Positions 26,911 to 36,054 of a DNA stretch of 64,000 bases are shown in pieces (positions within the stretch are counted from its first letter, which is position 1; each line of letters begins with the position of its first letter). The stretch spans positions 62,001-126,000 of the forward strand of contig NZ_VENF01000005.1 in NCBI RefSeq assembly GCF_009711715.1, written 5' to 3'. The notes below the pieces were generated by a model, which was not told the DNA's origin, made no database searches, and was given only the letters and a program-made list of their open reading frames with translations. The DNA is from Methylophaga sp. (lineage in GTDB: Bacteria; Pseudomonadota; Gammaproteobacteria; Nitrosococcales; Methylophagaceae). A program made the translations under genes and the position numbers.

Positions 26911-27082
26911 GAATTTCCTCTGTTACTGCTTATTTTAAGAATGAAACGGGTCTGGCTGCCGGACCGCTGAACTGCTGTCAAAGTCACAGTCCTGAAACAG
27001 CTTCACTGCTAGCATGATATATGAAAATACCGCGAAGTTGAGATACTCTTGAGTCCCGGAAGCCAATTCACAAGGATAGCTT

Positions 27083-27775
27083 ATGAAACCCATTTTTGCC
27101 CTGATCCCCCTGATGCTGCTGTCTCCGCTTGCTCTGGCCGATGATGCCGTTCAGCTGGGTATTATTAACCTGGATGCCAGCGCCAGCCGAGCAGTGGAAA
27201 ACGACGAACTGGTGACGCGGCTTGAGGTGATCGAAAACGGCCGGGATCCGGCCAAGCTGACTGATCTGGTCAACCAGAAAACCGCACTGGTACTGGATGC
27301 GGTAAAAAATTTCAAAGCGATTGAGGCCGAGACCTCAAGCTACAACACCCGGCCCGTCTATGACGACGGTAAAATTACTTCCTGGCAGGTGTCTCAGCAG
27401 TTGACGCTGGAAACCGGCAATTTTGACCAGATGAGCCGGTTGATTGCTGATATCAGCTCCATGGCTAATATTCAGTCAATGCATTTCCAGGTCTCCGACA
27501 GTAAAGCTGAGACTATCAAGCAGACATTACTGAAAGAAGCCATCGCCAAATTCAGAGCCAAGGCCAAACTGGTTGCCGGCGAATTCGATCGCTCCGGTTA
27601 CGAACTGGTTAACCTGTCGATTGATGGTAATGACTTCACGCCACGGCCAATGATGGAACGGGCCACGATGATGGCCTCTGACAGTATGAGCAAAAGCGCC
27701 CCGGCAGCCTTGGCCGGTGGCAAGAACGATATCACACTGACCGTCAGAGGCAGCGTGCAGCTGAATCTGCAGTAA
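27083..27775 (+). CDS. Periplasmic SIMPL (DUF541) protein
   Basis: The 230-aa product has a signal peptide (about 19 residues, ending ALA) and a SIMPL/DUF541 domain: VENDELVTRLEVIENGRDP, then YNTRPVYDDGKITSWQVSQQ and AKFRAKAKLVAGEFDRSGYE. Members form periplasmic or outer-surface oligomers; some are linked to oxidative or heat stress. No operon partner. It ends at a strong bidirectional terminator shared with ilvA. Confidence 0.87.
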   Translation: MKPIFALIPLMLLSPLALADDAVQLGIINLDASASRAVENDELVTRLEVIENGRDPAKLTDLVNQKTALVLDAVKNFKAIEAETSSYNTRPVYDDGKITSWQVSQQLTLETGNFDQMSRLIADISSMANIQSMHFQVSDSKAETIKQTLLKEAIAKFRAKAKLVAGEFDRSGYELVNLSIDGNDFTPRPMMERATMMASDSMSKSAPAALAGGKNDITLTVRGSVQLNLQ

Positions 27776-27793
27776 TAACGATCAGCAATCAAT

Positions 27794-27821
27794 AAAAAGG
27801 CCTGCTCAAGCAGGCCTTTTT
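27794..27821. terminator. Bidirectional rho-independent terminator
   Basis: A perfect 12-bp stem (AAAAAGGCCTGC / GCAGGCCTTTTT) closes on a TCAA tetraloop at 27806-27809. A-run and T-run flank the GC core, so it can work for both the SIMPL gene (+) and ilvA (-), which converge on it. Confidence 0.92.
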
Positions 27822-27822
27822 C

Positions 27823-29343
27823 TTATTTAAGAAACAGCGGATAGGCGGGGTTATCAGTTTCTTCCCAATAGCTGTAACCCAGCGTATCCAGGAAAGTCTG
27901 AAAGTCTTTCTGATAATCGGCTGGCACCTGAATTCCGGCCAGCACGCGGCCATAAGCTGCGCCATGATTGCGGTAATGGAACAAACTGATATTCCAGCGT
28001 TTGCCGATACGGGTCAGGAACCTTAGCAAGGCACCGGGACGCTCCGGAAACTCAAAGCGGATAAGTCGCTCATCGGTGACCTGTGGAGCGTGACCGCCCA
28101 CCATGTAGCGGATGTGCAGCTTGGCCATTTCGTTATCGGTAAAGTCGACCCATTCATAACCGCCTTTATCCAGCAAATCGAACAGCTGCTGGCGCTCTTC
28201 ATCCTTACCGTTAATGCGCACGCCCACAAACACCTGTGCCTGACGGTCATCGGCATAGCGGTAATTGAACTCGGTAATACCCCGATCCCCCAGCGTTTTA
28301 CAGAATTTCTGGAAGCTGCCCGGCTGCTCATCAATCTTGGTTGCAAACAGCACTTCCCGGCGTTCACCAATTTCGGCCCGTTCGGCAACATGGCGCAAAC
28401 GGTCAAAGTTGATATTGGCGCCGCTATCGATCACGACCATATGCTGGTTTTGCATCGGATTCTGCGCCAGGTATTTTTTCACCCCCGCCACAGCCAGCGC
28501 GCCGGAAGGCTCGGCGATCGAACGGGTATCTTCAAAGATATCCATGATGGCGGCGCACAGTTCATCGCTGTCGACCGTGATCACTTCATCAACCGTCTCA
28601 CGGCAGATACGGAAAGGTTCGACACCGATTTGCCGGACCGCAGTGCCGTCGGCAAACAATCCGACCTGATCCAGCTTGACCCGTTCATCCGCCTCCAGTG
28701 CAGCTTTCAGACTGGCCGCATCCGCCGGTTCCACGGCGATGATTTTAATTTCAGGCCAGAAAGCTTTGATATAGGCGGCGATACCCGAGATCAGACCACC
28801 GCCACCGACCGGAACAAAAATCGCGTGCAATGGATCGGGATGCTGACGAATGATTTCCATCGCGATAGTGCCCTGACCGGCAATGACTTCCGGATCGTCA
28901 TAAGGATGAATATAAGTACGGCCCTGCTTATCAGCGACATCATGCGCATAGGCGCCGGCATCATCGTAGCTGTTACCATGCAGCGTAATCTCCGCCCCCA
29001 GCGTGCGCACCGCCTCGACCTTGATCGGCGGCGTGGTTTTGGGCATAACGATCACGGCTGAAATACCCATTTTCTGTGCCGCCAGCGCAACGCCCTGGGC
29101 ATGATTACCAGCAGAAGCGCAAACCACACCGCGGGCTTTTTCCTCATCGCTCAACTGACTCATACGGTTATAGGCACCGCGCAGTTTGAATGAAAAAACA
29201 GGCTGCAAATCCTCGCGCTTGAGCAGAATGGTGTTCTGCAGCCGTTGTGACAGCCTGGGCATGATGTCCAGTGGTGTCTCCTGGGCCACATCGTAAACCC
29301 GGGCTTTGAGGATCTTTTCTACATATGCAGTGAGCATTGCCAT
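27823..29343 (-). CDS. ilvA: Threonine ammonia-lyase, biosynthetic
   Basis: IlvA (506 aa) converts threonine to 2-oxobutanoate, the first step to isoleucine. The PLP lysine is K53 in SFKLRGAY; ASAGNHAQGVA and PVGGGGLISG bind the cofactor. Two ACT-like regulatory domains follow (FATKIDEQPGSFQKFCK and FEFPERPGALLRFL), as in the isoleucine-inhibited biosynthetic enzyme. Two Met codons lie at 29343 and 29337; the start is uncertain by two residues. Divergent from rpiA, as in Pseudomonas. Confidence 0.96.
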   Translation of the reverse strand: MAMLTAYVEKILKARVYDVAQETPLDIMPRLSQRLQNTILLKREDLQPVFSFKLRGAYNRMSQLSDEEKARGVVCASAGNHAQGVALAAQKMGISAVIVMPKTTPPIKVEAVRTLGAEITLHGNSYDDAGAYAHDVADKQGRTYIHPYDDPEVIAGQGTIAMEIIRQHPDPLHAIFVPVGGGGLISGIAAYIKAFWPEIKIIAVEPADAASLKAALEADERVKLDQVGLFADGTAVRQIGVEPFRICRETVDEVITVDSDELCAAIMDIFEDTRSIAEPSGALAVAGVKKYLAQNPMQNQHMVVIDSGANINFDRLRHVAERAEIGERREVLFATKIDEQPGSFQKFCKTLGDRGITEFNYRYADDRQAQVFVGVRINGKDEERQQLFDLLDKGGYEWVDFTDNEMAKLHIRYMVGGHAPQVTDERLIRFEFPERPGALLRFLTRIGKRWNISLFHYRNHGAAYGRVLAGIQVPADYQKDFQTFLDTLGYSYWEETDNPAYPLFLK

Positions 29344-29404
29344 CCAAATTCAGTCAGTTAAGAAAATCCGTGAAGCCGACAAAGACGGCTCGTGACCGCT
29401 TACG

Positions 29405-29434
29405 TTACCATTGACACTGATTTATCTCTATAAT
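29405..29434 (+). promoter_or_regulatory. Candidate sigma-70 promoter of rpiA
   Basis: A perfect TATAAT at 29429-29434 has TTACCA 18 bp upstream (29405-29410). A better -35 match, TTGACA at 29411-29416, is only 12 bp away and so cannot pair with it. The -10 lies about 47 bp before the rpiA start. Confidence 0.45.
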
Positions 29435-29480
29435 TGCCGGGATAATTTTTTAAGCAATCTGAATTCAAGAGGAAGCACAT

Positions 29481-30146
29481 ATGAATGCTGATGAAATGAA
29501 AAAGCAGGCTGCCTGGGCAGCCCTGGAATACATCAAGGGCGACGGCATCGTCGGTGTCGGTACCGGCTCTACCGTCAATCACTTTATTGATGCCCTCGCC
29601 ACTATCAAAGGTCGTATTGAAGGCGCGGTGTCCAGCTCAGAAGCTTCCACTCAGAAACTCAAAGCCAACGGTATCAAGGTCTATGATCTGAATGAATGCA
29701 ATGAGGTTGAAGTCTATGTCGATGGTGCCGACGAAGCCAATGCCTACCTGGAACTGGTCAAAGGTGGCGGCGGCGCACTGACCCGTGAAAAAATCATTGC
29801 CGCGGCCAGCCAGCAGTTCGTCTGCATCGTTGATGCCAGCAAACAGGTTGATGTGCTGGGTAAGTTCCCGCTGCCGGTGGAAGTGATTCCGATGGCGCGC
29901 AGCTACGTCGCCCGCGAAATCGTCAAACTGGGCGGCCAGCCGGTTTACCGTGAAGGTTTTATCACCGATAACGGCAATGTCATTCTCGACGTACACGGCC
30001 TCGACATCATGGAGCCGATTAAACTGGAAAAAACCCTGAACGATATCGTTGGTGTGGTGACTAACGGTCTGTTTGCGATGCGCCCGGCAGATGTATTGCT
30101 GGTCGGCACCGAAGACGGCACCAAAACCGTTCACGCAAAATCCTGA
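29481..30146 (+). CDS. rpiA: Ribose-5-phosphate isomerase A
   Basis: RpiA (221 aa) interconverts ribose-5-phosphate and ribulose-5-phosphate. Conserved stretches include [40 protein letters not shown] (with the catalytic acid nearby), ALTREKI and [27 protein letters not shown] site precedes the ATG. It stands alone, divergent from ilvA, with a GC-rich hairpin after it. Confidence 0.97.
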   Translation: MNADEMKKQAAWAALEYIKGDGIVGVGTGSTVNHFIDALATIKGRIEGAVSSSEASTQKLKANGIKVYDLNECNEVEVYVDGADEANAYLELVKGGGGALTREKIIAAASQQFVCIVDASKQVDVLGKFPLPVEVIPMARSYVAREIVKLGGQPVYREGFITDNGNVILDVHGLDIMEPIKLEKTLNDIVGVVTNGLFAMRPADVLLVGTEDGTKTVHAKS

Positions 30147-30154
30147 TAACCTGA

Positions 30155-30182
30155 GGCCGGCCCGCATAGCTGCGGCCGGCCC
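30155..30182 (+). terminator. GC-rich hairpin after rpiA
   Basis: GGCCGGCCCGCA and TGCGGCCGGCC pair with a one-base bulge around a short TAGC loop. Only CCCGTTT follows, so the U-tract is weak; termination may be partial, letting some transcription reach the lol genes. Confidence 0.55.
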
Positions 30183-30208
30183 CGTTTCCTCTACAAGTTG
30201 GCGCCTCT

Positions 30209-31459
30209 ATGTTCAGACCGCTCAGCCTCTATATCGGCATGCGCTACACCCGCGCTAAACGCCGCAATCATTTCATTTCCTTTATCTCTTTGACCTCAAT
30301 GCTCGGGGTGGCACTGGGGGTCGCGGCATTGATCACCGTATTGTCGGTTATGAACGGCTTCGAGAAGGAACTGAAGGAACGCATTCTGGGCATGACCTCG
30401 CATGCCTTCATTACCGGTGCTGATGGCACCCTCGATGACTGGCAGAGTCTTCAGGATCGCATCAAAGACCACCCTGAACTGGTCGATTCAGCGCCGTTTG
30501 TTGAAGGCCAGGCCATGCTCAGTCAGGGCAACCGGGTCCGCGGCACACTAGTGCGCGGCATTGATGTCGAGCTGGAACAAACCGTTTCCAGCATCGGTGA
30601 AAAGGTCGTTCAGGGCAAGCTGGAAGCACTGGAAGATGGCAGCTTCGGGATTTTGCTGGGCAAGGATCTGGCCATGGCGATGGGCGTCGTCACCGGCGAC
30701 AAGATCACCATGATCACCCCGCATGTCAGCCCGACCCCGGCTGGCGTCATACCCCGTCTCAAACGGCTGACCGTGGTCGGTATTTTTGAGATTGGCATGT
30801 ATGAATACGACAGCTCGCTGGCGGTGATGAATATCCGCGATGCCGCCAAGCTGTTCAAGATTCCCAATCAGGGCGTGACCGGTCTGCGTCTCGAATTTGA
30901 CGATGTATTCCGGGCACCGCAACTGCTGCGTGAAGTCATGCAGGATGTGCCCACCCATTACCGCGGTGCCGACTGGACTTACCAGCATGCCAACTTCTTT
31001 CGTGCACTGAAGACGGAAAAAACGGTGATGTTTGTGATCCTGATGCTGATTGTCGCAGTGGCGGCCTTTAATATCGTCTCCACCCTGGTGATGATGGTCA
31101 CCGATAAACACGCTGATATCGCCATCCTGAGAACACTGGGCATGACACCGGGCAAGGTCATGGGCATCTTTATGGTTCAGGGCACACTTATCGGACTTAT
31201 CGGAACTGCCTTGGGGGTTATCGGCGGCATTTTGCTGGCGCTGAATATCGAGACGCTGATCGCCAAACTGGAAAATCTGATTGGCTACCAGTTCCTGCCG
31301 GCCGATGTTTATTACATCAGCAGCCTGCCGTCTGATCTGCAATACAACGATGTCAGCGTGATCGCGATCACCGCCTTTGTATTATCCATTCTCTCCACGC
31401 TTTACCCTTCCTGGCGCGCTGCCCAGGTAAAACCGGCCGAGGCGCTTCGTTATGACTGA
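30209..31459 (+). CDS. lolC: Lipoprotein-releasing ABC transporter permease (LolC/LolE type)
   Basis: The 416-aa product has one N-terminal and three C-terminal transmembrane helices around a large periplasmic domain. Signatures are [41 protein letters not shown] and the FtsX-like end ([19 protein letters not shown]). It releases lipoproteins from the inner membrane to LolA. Only one permease gene is present before lolD, so the complex may be a homodimer (LolF-like) or the partner gene lies elsewhere. It overlaps lolD by 8 bp. Confidence 0.93.
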   Translation: MFRPLSLYIGMRYTRAKRRNHFISFISLTSMLGVALGVAALITVLSVMNGFEKELKERILGMTSHAFITGADGTLDDWQSLQDRIKDHPELVDSAPFVEGQAMLSQGNRVRGTLVRGIDVELEQTVSSIGEKVVQGKLEALEDGSFGILLGKDLAMAMGVVTGDKITMITPHVSPTPAGVIPRLKRLTVVGIFEIGMYEYDSSLAVMNIRDAAKLFKIPNQGVTGLRLEFDDVFRAPQLLREVMQDVPTHYRGADWTYQHANFFRALKTEKTVMFVILMLIVAVAAFNIVSTLVMMVTDKHADIAILRTLGMTPGKVMGIFMVQGTLIGLIGTALGVIGGILLALNIETLIAKLENLIGYQFLPADVYYISSLPSDLQYNDVSVIAITAFVLSILSTLYPSWRAAQVKPAEALRYD

Positions 31460-32135
31460 TTCCGTTTTATCGGCCAGCAAGCTGGCTAAATCCTTTACCG
31501 ATGGCGGCCTTGAGACCCATGTGCTGGAAAATATCAATATTGAGGTCAACAAAGGTGATCGACTGGCGATTGTCGGCAGCTCCGGCTCCGGCAAAAGCAC
31601 TCTGCTGCATATTCTGGGTGGACTTGAGAGCCCGACCCAGGGACAGGTACTGGTCAGCGGCCAGGATATTCACGCACTGAGTAATAAAGCAGCCAGCCGT
31701 CTGCGTAATCAGCAACTGGGCTTTGTTTACCAGTTTCATCACCTGTTGCCCGAGTTCACTGCGGTAGAAAATGTGGCAATGCCACTGGTCATCGGCGGTC
31801 TGGCACCGAAACCGGCGCAGCGCCAAGCCCGCGAGTTGCTGGAAACGGTCGGCCTGGGCCATCGTCTGGCACATAAACCGGGTGAATTGTCAGGGGGGGA
31901 AAGACAACGCGCCGCACTGGCCCGGGCGCTGATTACCGAACCCGCCTGTCTGCTGGCTGATGAGCCGACCGGTAATCTCGATCATCGCACCGCGCAATCC
32001 ATTTTTGATTTATTGCTGACACTGAATCGTGATTTGGGGACGGCGCTGGTGATTGTAACTCACGATACCGAACTGGCCGGCAAAATGGACCGCACCATGA
32101 CCTTAATGGACGGCGTGCTGCAGTCAGACGCCTGA
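31452..32135 (+). CDS. lolD: Lipoprotein-releasing ABC ATPase LolD
   Basis: LolD (227 aa) powers lipoprotein release by the Lol permease. Walker A GSSGSGKS spans residues 42-49, the signature is LSGGERQR and Walker B is [12 protein letters not shown]. The LolD-typical [15 protein letters not shown] is present. It overlaps the permease gene by 8 bp and the convergent DUF2062 gene by 12 bp. Confidence 0.96.
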   Translation: MTDSVLSASKLAKSFTDGGLETHVLENINIEVNKGDRLAIVGSSGSGKSTLLHILGGLESPTQGQVLVSGQDIHALSNKAASRLRNQQLGFVYQFHHLLPEFTAVENVAMPLVIGGLAPKPAQRQARELLETVGLGHRLAHKPGELSGGERQRAALARALITEPACLLADEPTGNLDHRTAQSIFDLLLTLNRDLGTALVIVTHDTELAGKMDRTMTLMDGVLQSDA

Positions 32136-32654
32136 GCGGGAATTATGTTTGTGGGGGCGTTTGCTCCAGCTGCGAATCACTACCAGCCGCCATCCAATGC
32201 GGACAAACAGCACACCGGCAAGAGCGGCCAGCAGGCCCATGATTGTGCAGCCCAGCAGCAAGGGCTGCCATATCTTCAGAAATTCGTAGCTGAACCATTC
32301 CCAGCTGGGGGTGAAGGCATACTGCCCCACAGGCACCTCCAGAATCCAGGCGCCCAATTTGTAGGCATAAAAGAAAATAGGGGCGAAGGTGAATGGATTC
32401 GTAACCCACACCGCCATTGAGGCAATCGGCAGGTTGACCCGCAGCCAGATAGCGAGCGCGGCCGCTATAAACATCTGACCCAGCACCGGCATAAAACCCA
32501 CAAACAAACCCAGCGCCATGCCCCCCGCCACCGAACGTCGGTTCAGGTGCCAGAGCCTAGGCTCAGTCAGCCGTTGACCAAACTTGCGCAGGTGGGGATG
32601 TTCGCGCATCGTTTCGTGATCTGGCATGATGCGTTTTAGGAATTTACGAGGCAT
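32124..32654 (-). CDS. DUF2062 membrane protein
   Basis: The 176-aa product has a charged N-terminus, then the DUF2062 signatures [32 protein letters not shown] and [19 protein letters not shown], with two to three membrane segments. Function is unknown. It is often found near lol or comEC genes. The 41-bp gap to the divergent comEC start must hold both promoters. Confidence 0.87.
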   Translation of the reverse strand: MPRKFLKRIMPDHETMREHPHLRKFGQRLTEPRLWHLNRRSVAGGMALGLFVGFMPVLGQMFIAAALAIWLRVNLPIASMAVWVTNPFTFAPIFFYAYKLGAWILEVPVGQYAFTPSWEWFSYEFLKIWQPLLLGCTIMGLLAALAGVLFVRIGWRLVVIRSWSKRPHKHNSRSGV

Positions 32655-32695
32655 CGTGTCTCAGTCGTGCAAAGTCGGCGTCATTATAGGGATAT

Positions 32696-34936
32696 ATGGT
32701 TAAAACCGCCATCGCGTTTTTGCTGGGCTGCGCACTGTGTCTGAACCTCAGTGAACTGCCCCGCTATGGATGGCTGCTGGCAGTGGCTTTGCCCTTCACC
32801 TTCCGGTTCAGACAAACCGTGCTCAGTGCTTTCATTGTCGGCTTGTTATGGGCCGGATTTCAAGCGCAGCTCAGAATCGATCAGCGTCTGCCGGAACATA
32901 AGGCCAGCCAGGATAGCCTGCTCAGTGGTGTTATTGCTTCTATTCCTGAACAGCATGACCAGGTTTTACGCTTCAACTTCCGGTCTCAACACCCGGATTT
33001 CCCTCCCTTATTGCGCCTGAGCTGGTATTACCCTGAATCAAAACTGCCGGCACCGGGCGAACACTGGCAACTTCGGGTCCGGCTAAAACCACCGGCAGGC
33101 ATGAAAAATCCGGGTGGCTTCGATTATGAAAAATTGTTATTCACCGAAGGCATCGGTGCCACTGGCTATGTCCGTAAACATCCGGATAACCGGCGACTGG
33201 CACCGGCGTCAGACTGGCAGCTGGATAAACTTCGGCTGCAAATCCAGCATAAGCTGACCGCTTTACTCAAAGACAGCCAGCAGCTGCCTTCTATTCTGGG
33301 GCTTTCGGTCGGACAGCGTGACCTGCTTAATACCGAACACTGGCGGGTATTACGCGAAACCGGCACCAGCCATTTAGTGGCTATTTCCGGACTGCATATC
33401 GGTCTTGCCGCGGCGCTGGGCTTTTTTCTGTTCCGCTGGAGCTGGAGCCTCTCACTAACTGCCCTCAGCCTGTTACCGGCACGCCAGGCAGGCGCATTGG
33501 GCGGCTTCAGCTTCGCCCTGTTCTATGCACTACTGGCAGGGATGGCCATCCCCACCCAGCGTGCTCTGATTATGGTCAGCACGGTGATGCTGGCGCTGCT
33601 GCTGAAAAGGCCGCTCTATCCCGGCCACATCCTCGCGCTCAGCCTGTTACTGGTCCTGCTGTTCGATCCGTTTTCAGTACTCAGCGCCGGATTCTGGCTG
33701 TCCTTCTCGGCCGTGGCGTTGATCCTGCTGACCTGTAGTGCCCGCTTTCCGGCGAAACGCGGCAACTGGGTCTGGATTCATCTCTGGCTGGCATTGGGAC
33801 TGATGCCGCTGCTGATTATTTTCTTCGGCCAGATATCGTTAATTTCACCTCTCGCCAATCTCATTGCCGTGCCACTGGTCAGCTTACTGGTAGTACCGCT
33901 GATTCTCGCCGGTATGTTGCTGTTAGTGATCAGTGATCCCATCAGTCATCTGGCCCTGTCCGTGGCAGATTATTTGCTCGGCTGGCTCTGGCGGATGTTG
34001 AACTGGCTGGCTTCCCTGCCGCTTGCTGACTGGCAGTTACCGGCAATGCCCTGGTGGCTAACCGCGCTTATCGGATTACTGACTGTCTTGCTGTTATTAC
34101 CACGCGCCATGCCTGCCCGGTGGCTGGGCTTGCTGGCCATCCTGGCGCTGATAAGCTATTCCCCTGCCCGGCCGCCGGCAGGCCAGATCTATTTCACGCT
34201 GCTGGATGTCGGTCAGGGCCTCGCCGCAGTTGTCGAGACCCATTCCCACACGCTGGTATTTGATACCGGACCGCGATACAGCGAACGTTTTGACACCGGT
34301 AGCGCGGTCGTTGTCCCCTATCTACAGAGTCGCGGCATTGAGAAGATAGATCGGCTTCTGATCAGTCACGGCGATAATGATCATATCGGCGGAGTGAACG
34401 GACTCAAGCAGCATCTGCCGGTAACAAAGTTAATCAGCAGTGATGTAGCAACGCTGCCCGGCGCCCGTCCCTGTGAAGCCGGCCAGCAATGGCGTTGGGA
34501 TGAGGTGTTGTTTGAAGTATTGCTGCCACTGGCGGATCAGCCTGGTAGTGATAATAACCGCTCCTGTGTGCTAAAAGTGACAGCGGACAATATGACATTG
34601 CTGTTACCCGGTGATATCGAGCGCGAAAGTGAACGGCAGCTACTGGCGCGATACGGTGGGCAGCTTAAGGCTGACATACTGGTGGTACCGCATCATGGTA
34701 GCCTCACCTCTTCAGGCATCCGCTTTGTTCAGACCGTCAAGCCAGGCTATGCCCTGTTCCCGGTCGGTTATCGCAACCGCTATGGCTTTCCCAAACAAAA
34801 AGTAGTTGATCGCTATCTCAATGAGGCTAGCATTATTCTGCGTAGCGATCAGCACGGCGCCATACTGTTTCGCGATGAGCAAGTCGTCACGACCTGGCGA
34901 CAAAACGCGGCAGGCCTCTGGACAGCAAACTACTGA
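32696..34936 (+). CDS. comEC: DNA uptake channel ComEC/Rec2
   Basis: ComEC (746 aa) forms the inner-membrane channel for transforming DNA. The DUF4131 N-terminal part precedes a polytopic Competence domain (TGTSHLVAISGLHIGLAAALG). A C-terminal metallo-beta-lactamase domain starts near 500, with DVGQG, SHGDNDHIGG (557-566) and PHHGS, so metal ligands look intact. Whether the strain is competent depends on other com/pil genes not seen here. Confidence 0.95.
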   Translation: MVKTAIAFLLGCALCLNLSELPRYGWLLAVALPFTFRFRQTVLSAFIVGLLWAGFQAQLRIDQRLPEHKASQDSLLSGVIASIPEQHDQVLRFNFRSQHPDFPPLLRLSWYYPESKLPAPGEHWQLRVRLKPPAGMKNPGGFDYEKLLFTEGIGATGYVRKHPDNRRLAPASDWQLDKLRLQIQHKLTALLKDSQQLPSILGLSVGQRDLLNTEHWRVLRETGTSHLVAISGLHIGLAAALGFFLFRWSWSLSLTALSLLPARQAGALGGFSFALFYALLAGMAIPTQRALIMVSTVMLALLLKRPLYPGHILALSLLLVLLFDPFSVLSAGFWLSFSAVALILLTCSARFPAKRGNWVWIHLWLALGLMPLLIIFFGQISLISPLANLIAVPLVSLLVVPLILAGMLLLVISDPISHLALSVADYLLGWLWRMLNWLASLPLADWQLPAMPWWLTALIGLLTVLLLLPRAMPARWLGLLAILALISYSPARPPAGQIYFTLLDVGQGLAAVVETHSHTLVFDTGPRYSERFDTGSAVVVPYLQSRGIEKIDRLLISHGDNDHIGGVNGLKQHLPVTKLISSDVATLPGARPCEAGQQWRWDEVLFEVLLPLADQPGSDNNRSCVLKVTADNMTLLLPGDIERESERQLLARYGGQLKADILVVPHHGSLTSSGIRFVQTVKPGYALFPVGYRNRYGFPKQKVVDRYLNEASIILRSDQHGAILFRDEQVVTTWRQNAAGLWTANY

Positions 34937-34997
34937 GTCTTGTCATTTTCACGTATGATGAGCGCTGTCATCATTGGATCAACAGAGACGAAATATC

Positions 34998-35654
34998 ATG
35001 CTGGAACTGTTTAAAGCAGGCGGTTGGTTGATGATACCGCTGTTTATCTGTTCGGTTATCTCGATTGCCATCATTGCCGAACGCTTCTGGAGTTTACAGA
35101 CAAAGAGGATTGCACCTGCCGAACTGGTCACACAAATCTGGCAATGGCTGCAATACAATCAGGTCGACGAGCAACGGATTAAAACCTTACAGAATAACTC
35201 GCCGTTGGGACAAATTTTGGCAGCGGGCCTGACTAACCGCTACAGCTCGCGCGAAATCACCAAGGAGAGCATTCAGGATGTCGGCCGTCATGTCACCGTC
35301 GCGATGGAACGCAATCTCAACACGCTGGGCACAATCGCCGCTATCTCACCGCTAATCGGTCTGCTTGGCACCGTCGTCGGCATGATTAAAGTCTTTGCGG
35401 TGATTACTGCTGAAGGTGTCGGCAACCCGGAAACGCTGGCCGGCGGGATTTCTGAGGCCCTGATCACCACCGCCGCGGGCCTGGTTGTTGCCATTCCCAG
35501 CCTGATTTTCTATCGCTATTATCGCGGCAAAATCAACAAGCTGGTCGTCGGTATGGAAGAACAGGCGATGAAGCTGATTGAAATCCTGCATGGCGAACGT
35601 CAATTTGATGTGGATGAGGAAACCCGACGTGAATCTGTCACCACAACGATCTGA
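34998..35654 (+). CDS. exbB: ExbB/TolQ-type proton channel
   Basis: The 218-aa MotA/TolQ/ExbB protein starts MLELFKAGGWLMIPLFICSV and carries TM2-TM3 with LNTLGTIAAISPLIGLLGTV and ISEALITTAAGLVVAIPSLI. I use ATG 34998; the frame opens with a TTG 24 bp upstream without support. It lies in comEC-exbB-exbD-msbA-lpxK, the position of the second ExbBD pair in Pseudomonas. The TonB-like partner and cargo are unknown. Confidence 0.92.
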   Translation: MLELFKAGGWLMIPLFICSVISIAIIAERFWSLQTKRIAPAELVTQIWQWLQYNQVDEQRIKTLQNNSPLGQILAAGLTNRYSSREITKESIQDVGRHVTVAMERNLNTLGTIAAISPLIGLLGTVVGMIKVFAVITAEGVGNPETLAGGISEALITTAAGLVVAIPSLIFYRYYRGKINKLVVGMEEQAMKLIEILHGERQFDVDEETRRESVTTTI

Positions 35655-36054
35655 AGAGCCCGATGTCAATCTGACGCCGATGATCGACGTCGTTTTTCTG
35701 CTGTTGCTGTTTTTTATGGTCTCCACCAGCTTTATCCGCGAGAGTTCGCTGAAAGTCGACCTGCCCGAAGCGACCGGCGAAGCAATGGTAGAGCAGGAAC
35801 AGCCGATAGATATTGTCATCCAGGCTGATGGACAGTTTCTGGTTAATGGTGAAGCGCTCACTGTGGTCAGCCGTGATAGCCTGCGAACCGTCTTACGCAG
35901 CGTGGCCGGCGATAATCAGGATCCACATATCATTATCAGCGCCGACGCCGATGCCCAGTACCAGCATATTGTGACCGCCATGGATACTGCCCAGCAGATG
36001 GGCTTCAGTAAACTGACCCTGGCAACCCGACAAACCCGAACTGAAAACGAATGA
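35629..36054 (+). CDS. exbD: ExbD-type energy transducer (GTG start)
   Basis: This ExbD/TolR protein (141 aa from GTG 35629) has EEPDVNLTPMIDVVFLLLLF, where the Asp is the channel residue, then a periplasmic domain. I choose GTG 35629 because GAGGA lies 8 nt upstream and the start MNLSPQRSEEPDVNLTP fits the family. Upstream ATG codons at 35578, 35608 and 35614 would add an odd extension. It overlaps exbB by 26 bp and msbA by 4 bp. Confidence 0.92.
   Translation: MNLSPQRSEEPDVNLTPMIDVVFLLLLFFMVSTSFIRESSLKVDLPEATGEAMVEQEQPIDIVIQADGQFLVNGEALTVVSRDSLRTVLRSVAGDNQDPHIIISADADAQYQHIVTAMDTAQQMGFSKLTLATRQTRTENE

Noticed and set aside
28090..29061. 323-codon ORF antisense to ilvA
   Set aside because: Lies wholly inside a well-conserved gene and resembles nothing.
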